The notes beneath the pieces were generated by a model. It was not told the DNA's origin. It made no database searches and worked only from the letters and a program-made list of their open reading frames with translations. 64,000 nucleotides of DNA from Deuterostichococcus epilithicus (taxonomy: Eukaryota > Chlorophyta > Trebouxiophyceae > Prasiolales > Stichococcaceae). The position numbers and the translations under genes were made by a program. Of the stretch, positions 62,209 to 64,000 are shown in pieces; the stretch's first letter is position 1; each line of letters starts with the position of its first letter. The stretch spans positions 2,158,501-2,222,500 of the forward strand of contig JAVTLE010000005.1 of assembly GCA_033439295.1 (NCBI GenBank). The letters run 5' to 3'.

Positions 62209-64000
62209 ATGAGACCGATGCATACGCAACGACAGGCCTTTGCTGCCGGAATTGACAGCCAGTGTGGCGTGCACCATTCGCGTTCAGCTCGCGCACCCCG
62301 AGTGAGGGTGCGGCGCAGCACCGTCAGGGCAGCTGTCAGCGCAGAGAGACAGCCTCGCAGGGAGAATGTGGGCCTCGATAGCGATTCGGCCATCTTTGTG
62401 GACCACACTTGCATCGGTGGGCGCCTTGCTGCAGCTTGAAATGAAACCTGATCGGCTGGCGGAGGCGCATGCCCTGAAGTCCTGCGGTAGCTGTCACCCT
62501 CGCAGACTGCGACACATGCCGCTGGATGGACCCGCGCACCTTTGATCGCGTCGGCTCCATGACTGCGGTTGTGCAACAGCCAGACACACCAGAGGCCCGG
62601 CGTCAAGCGCTTCAAGCTCTGGTGGCCTGCCCCACATACAGCATCCATGTCAAGAAGCAGGTGGGTTCGAGTATGTTGTTTGCAAGCCAGGTCGGAACAC
62701 ACAGTTTGCAACAAGACGGGGTGGATGTAGCAACGCATCATGTTGCCGTCACCCTGATGCAGCAATGCGTCATGTTGCCATCAGCCTGACATTGCGAAAT
62801 GAGCTGTTGGCAGGCGCCGGGAGAGATGTCGACGGCACAGCACGACTTCCCGCTGCCCACCGTCTGCCAGGACATCTACCACTGCGGTAAGTAGCGCAAG
62901 ACGTCCTGTAGGGTCTCATATGCTGCAGGCATCACGCAGGCAAGCAGATGCTTTGGCACCCGCGAGTCGGCTCAACATGCGACGCGATGCCATCTCGTAC
63001 ATTGGCCGACTTTGGTTCTTTGATCTCCCAACAGGCTACCATTCAGAAGCCAGCTATGGAGCGGCGTCCTGGTTTCTGGCCCGGCAGCAAGGCGGCAATG
63101 TCCTCATGGACTCGCCTCGCTTCCACCCGGGGCTGGCCAAGCGCCTCAAGGTGAGCTTAACAACCTTCGAGAGTTCGACACTGCCGATTGACTGCTGCGC
63201 AAGAGGCTGTGCAGCTGCGTGATCTGACGCTCTGTCACGTCGGCACAGGAGCTGGGCGGCGTGCGGTATATGGTCCTGTCTCACCGAGACGATGTGGCGG
63301 ATCACGCCAAGTGGGCCGAGGTGCTCGGCTGCGTCCGCATCATTCACAAGGTGGTTTCAGGAGTTGCGGCTGCTGGTGCTGACCGTCAGTGCCATGCGCG
63401 TCGCTGTGAACCTTGCGTGCATCGGACCCGGGGATTGCGCATGGTGCAGTTGCGCATGTCTATCGAATCCGCTCCCCTGACCTAACGTCCAGCCTGTTTT
63501 GCAGAGCGAGGCCAACAGGCGGCAGGGCACAGAGTGAGTCCATTGCACTCACTGCCAGCCGCTTGCCTGAAGTGCACCGCACTGCAGCTGTGCACGCGCC
63601 CGCCAGTTGCATGCCAAGCGAGCTGGGCTTCTGTGCTGCAGCCAGTGTGAAATCCAGCTGACTGGGGAAGGCCCCTGGCAGCTGCCGGATGGCGGCGATG
63701 ATGTGAAGCTGCTGTTCACGCCTGGCCACACGGCGGGCTGCATCTCGATGCTGTCCAGGCCCCAACAGGTGCGCTCCTGATGCCCCACCGTGCGCTCGAC
63801 CCACGGCGCGCAGCACGTACACATGGCGCGCGGGGGACAGGGGGAGAGGGGTTGCTTTTGTGAATGGGATGGTGCCTCCTGAATTCCTTGGATGCCTGCA
63901 GCTGTCACCTGTGTCTGTCATCTGCTCGTATGGCAGTCAGCAGCTTGCCACACCTGCCCCCGACGTTTCACCACTGAACTGCAGGCTCTGTTCACCGGAG
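62209..64000 (+). CDS. Ferredoxin-like plus metallo-beta-lactamase-fold protein, truncated by window end
   Basis: Matches the plastid-type plant family that fuses a 4Fe-4S ferredoxin segment to a metallo-hydrolase domain. Exons: 62209–62416, 62506–62660, 62814–62886, 63035–63150, 63249–63350, 63505–63533, 63642–63768 and one starting at 63985 that runs off the window. The N-terminus (MRPMHTQRQAFAAG... Arg/Ser/Ala-rich) looks like a transit peptide. ENVGLDSDSAIFVDHTCIG joins DCDTCRWMDP, giving CIxCDxC, an iron–sulfur binding pattern. YHCGYHSEASYGAASWF, GGNVLMDSPRFHPGLAK, VRYMVLSHRDDVADHAKW (a variant of the HxHxDH zinc motif with two His and Asp) and FTPGHTAGCISMLS (second metal His) follow. 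LFTG at the edge should continue to the next metal ligand Asp/His. Substrate unknown. Confidence 0.9.

Overview
The window is nuclear DNA from a GC-rich eukaryote, most likely a green alga. Its genes are densely packed, are read from both strands, and are split by many short introns (about 100–400 bp). Exon joins recovered by phase and protein logic use GT-AG or, unusually often, GC-AG borders. A short plant/Chlorella-type telomeric repeat (CCCTAAA) and several TGTAA poly(A)-like signals fit a core chlorophyte such as a trebouxiophyte. I cannot name the genus. Single N bases at 16237, 22819, 29103 and 59235 sit mostly in G/C runs and mark a draft assembly.

Layout. 1–975 (-): 5' part of asparagine synthetase, cut by the window edge. 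1376–4055 (+): JmjC-type oxygenase. 4405–5990: inverted, fold-back repeat block. 6574–15110 (+): a 22-exon polyphosphate kinase 1 (PPK1), whose intron 8 carries a second copy of the repeat block flanked by ~125-bp direct repeats, and whose intron 13 ends in telomeric repeats. 16625–17992 (-): mTERF protein. 18667–20096 (+): signal peptidase subunit 3. 20545–22090 (-): SEH1 nucleoporin. 22690–26076 (-): RING-H2 ubiquitin ligase with a polyQ tract. 26526–30443 (+): J-domain protein. 30826–34035 (+): coiled-coil, tail-anchored protein of unknown family. 34676–37174 (+): adenine/adenosine deaminase. 37733–43548 (-): malic enzyme. 44095–45373 (+): cytochrome b561. 45789–47376 (-): ESCRT-III subunit VPS20/CHMP6. 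47620–47928 (-): TFIIH subunit TFB5. 48155–51296 (+): cathepsin Z-like protease. 52158–55848 (-): argininosuccinate lyase. 56404–57603 (+): TrmL-like tRNA methyltransferase. 57749–61551 (-): spliceosomal MFAP1. 62209–64000 (+): ferredoxin/metallo-beta-lactamase protein, cut by the window end.

The genes are mostly housekeeping and do not form one pathway. Small functional links exist: amino-acid/nitrogen metabolism (asparagine synthetase, argininosuccinate lyase, adenine deaminase), membrane traffic and secretion (SPC3, VPS20, cathepsin Z), and nuclear processes (SEH1, TFB5, MFAP1).

The most unusual items are the cyanobacterial-looking PPK1 in a nuclear intron-rich gene, the novel ~50-bp-monomer fold-back repeat family, the frequency of GC-AG introns, and several small rearranged gene fragments inside introns (EF-1alpha, argininosuccinate lyase, cytochrome b561).
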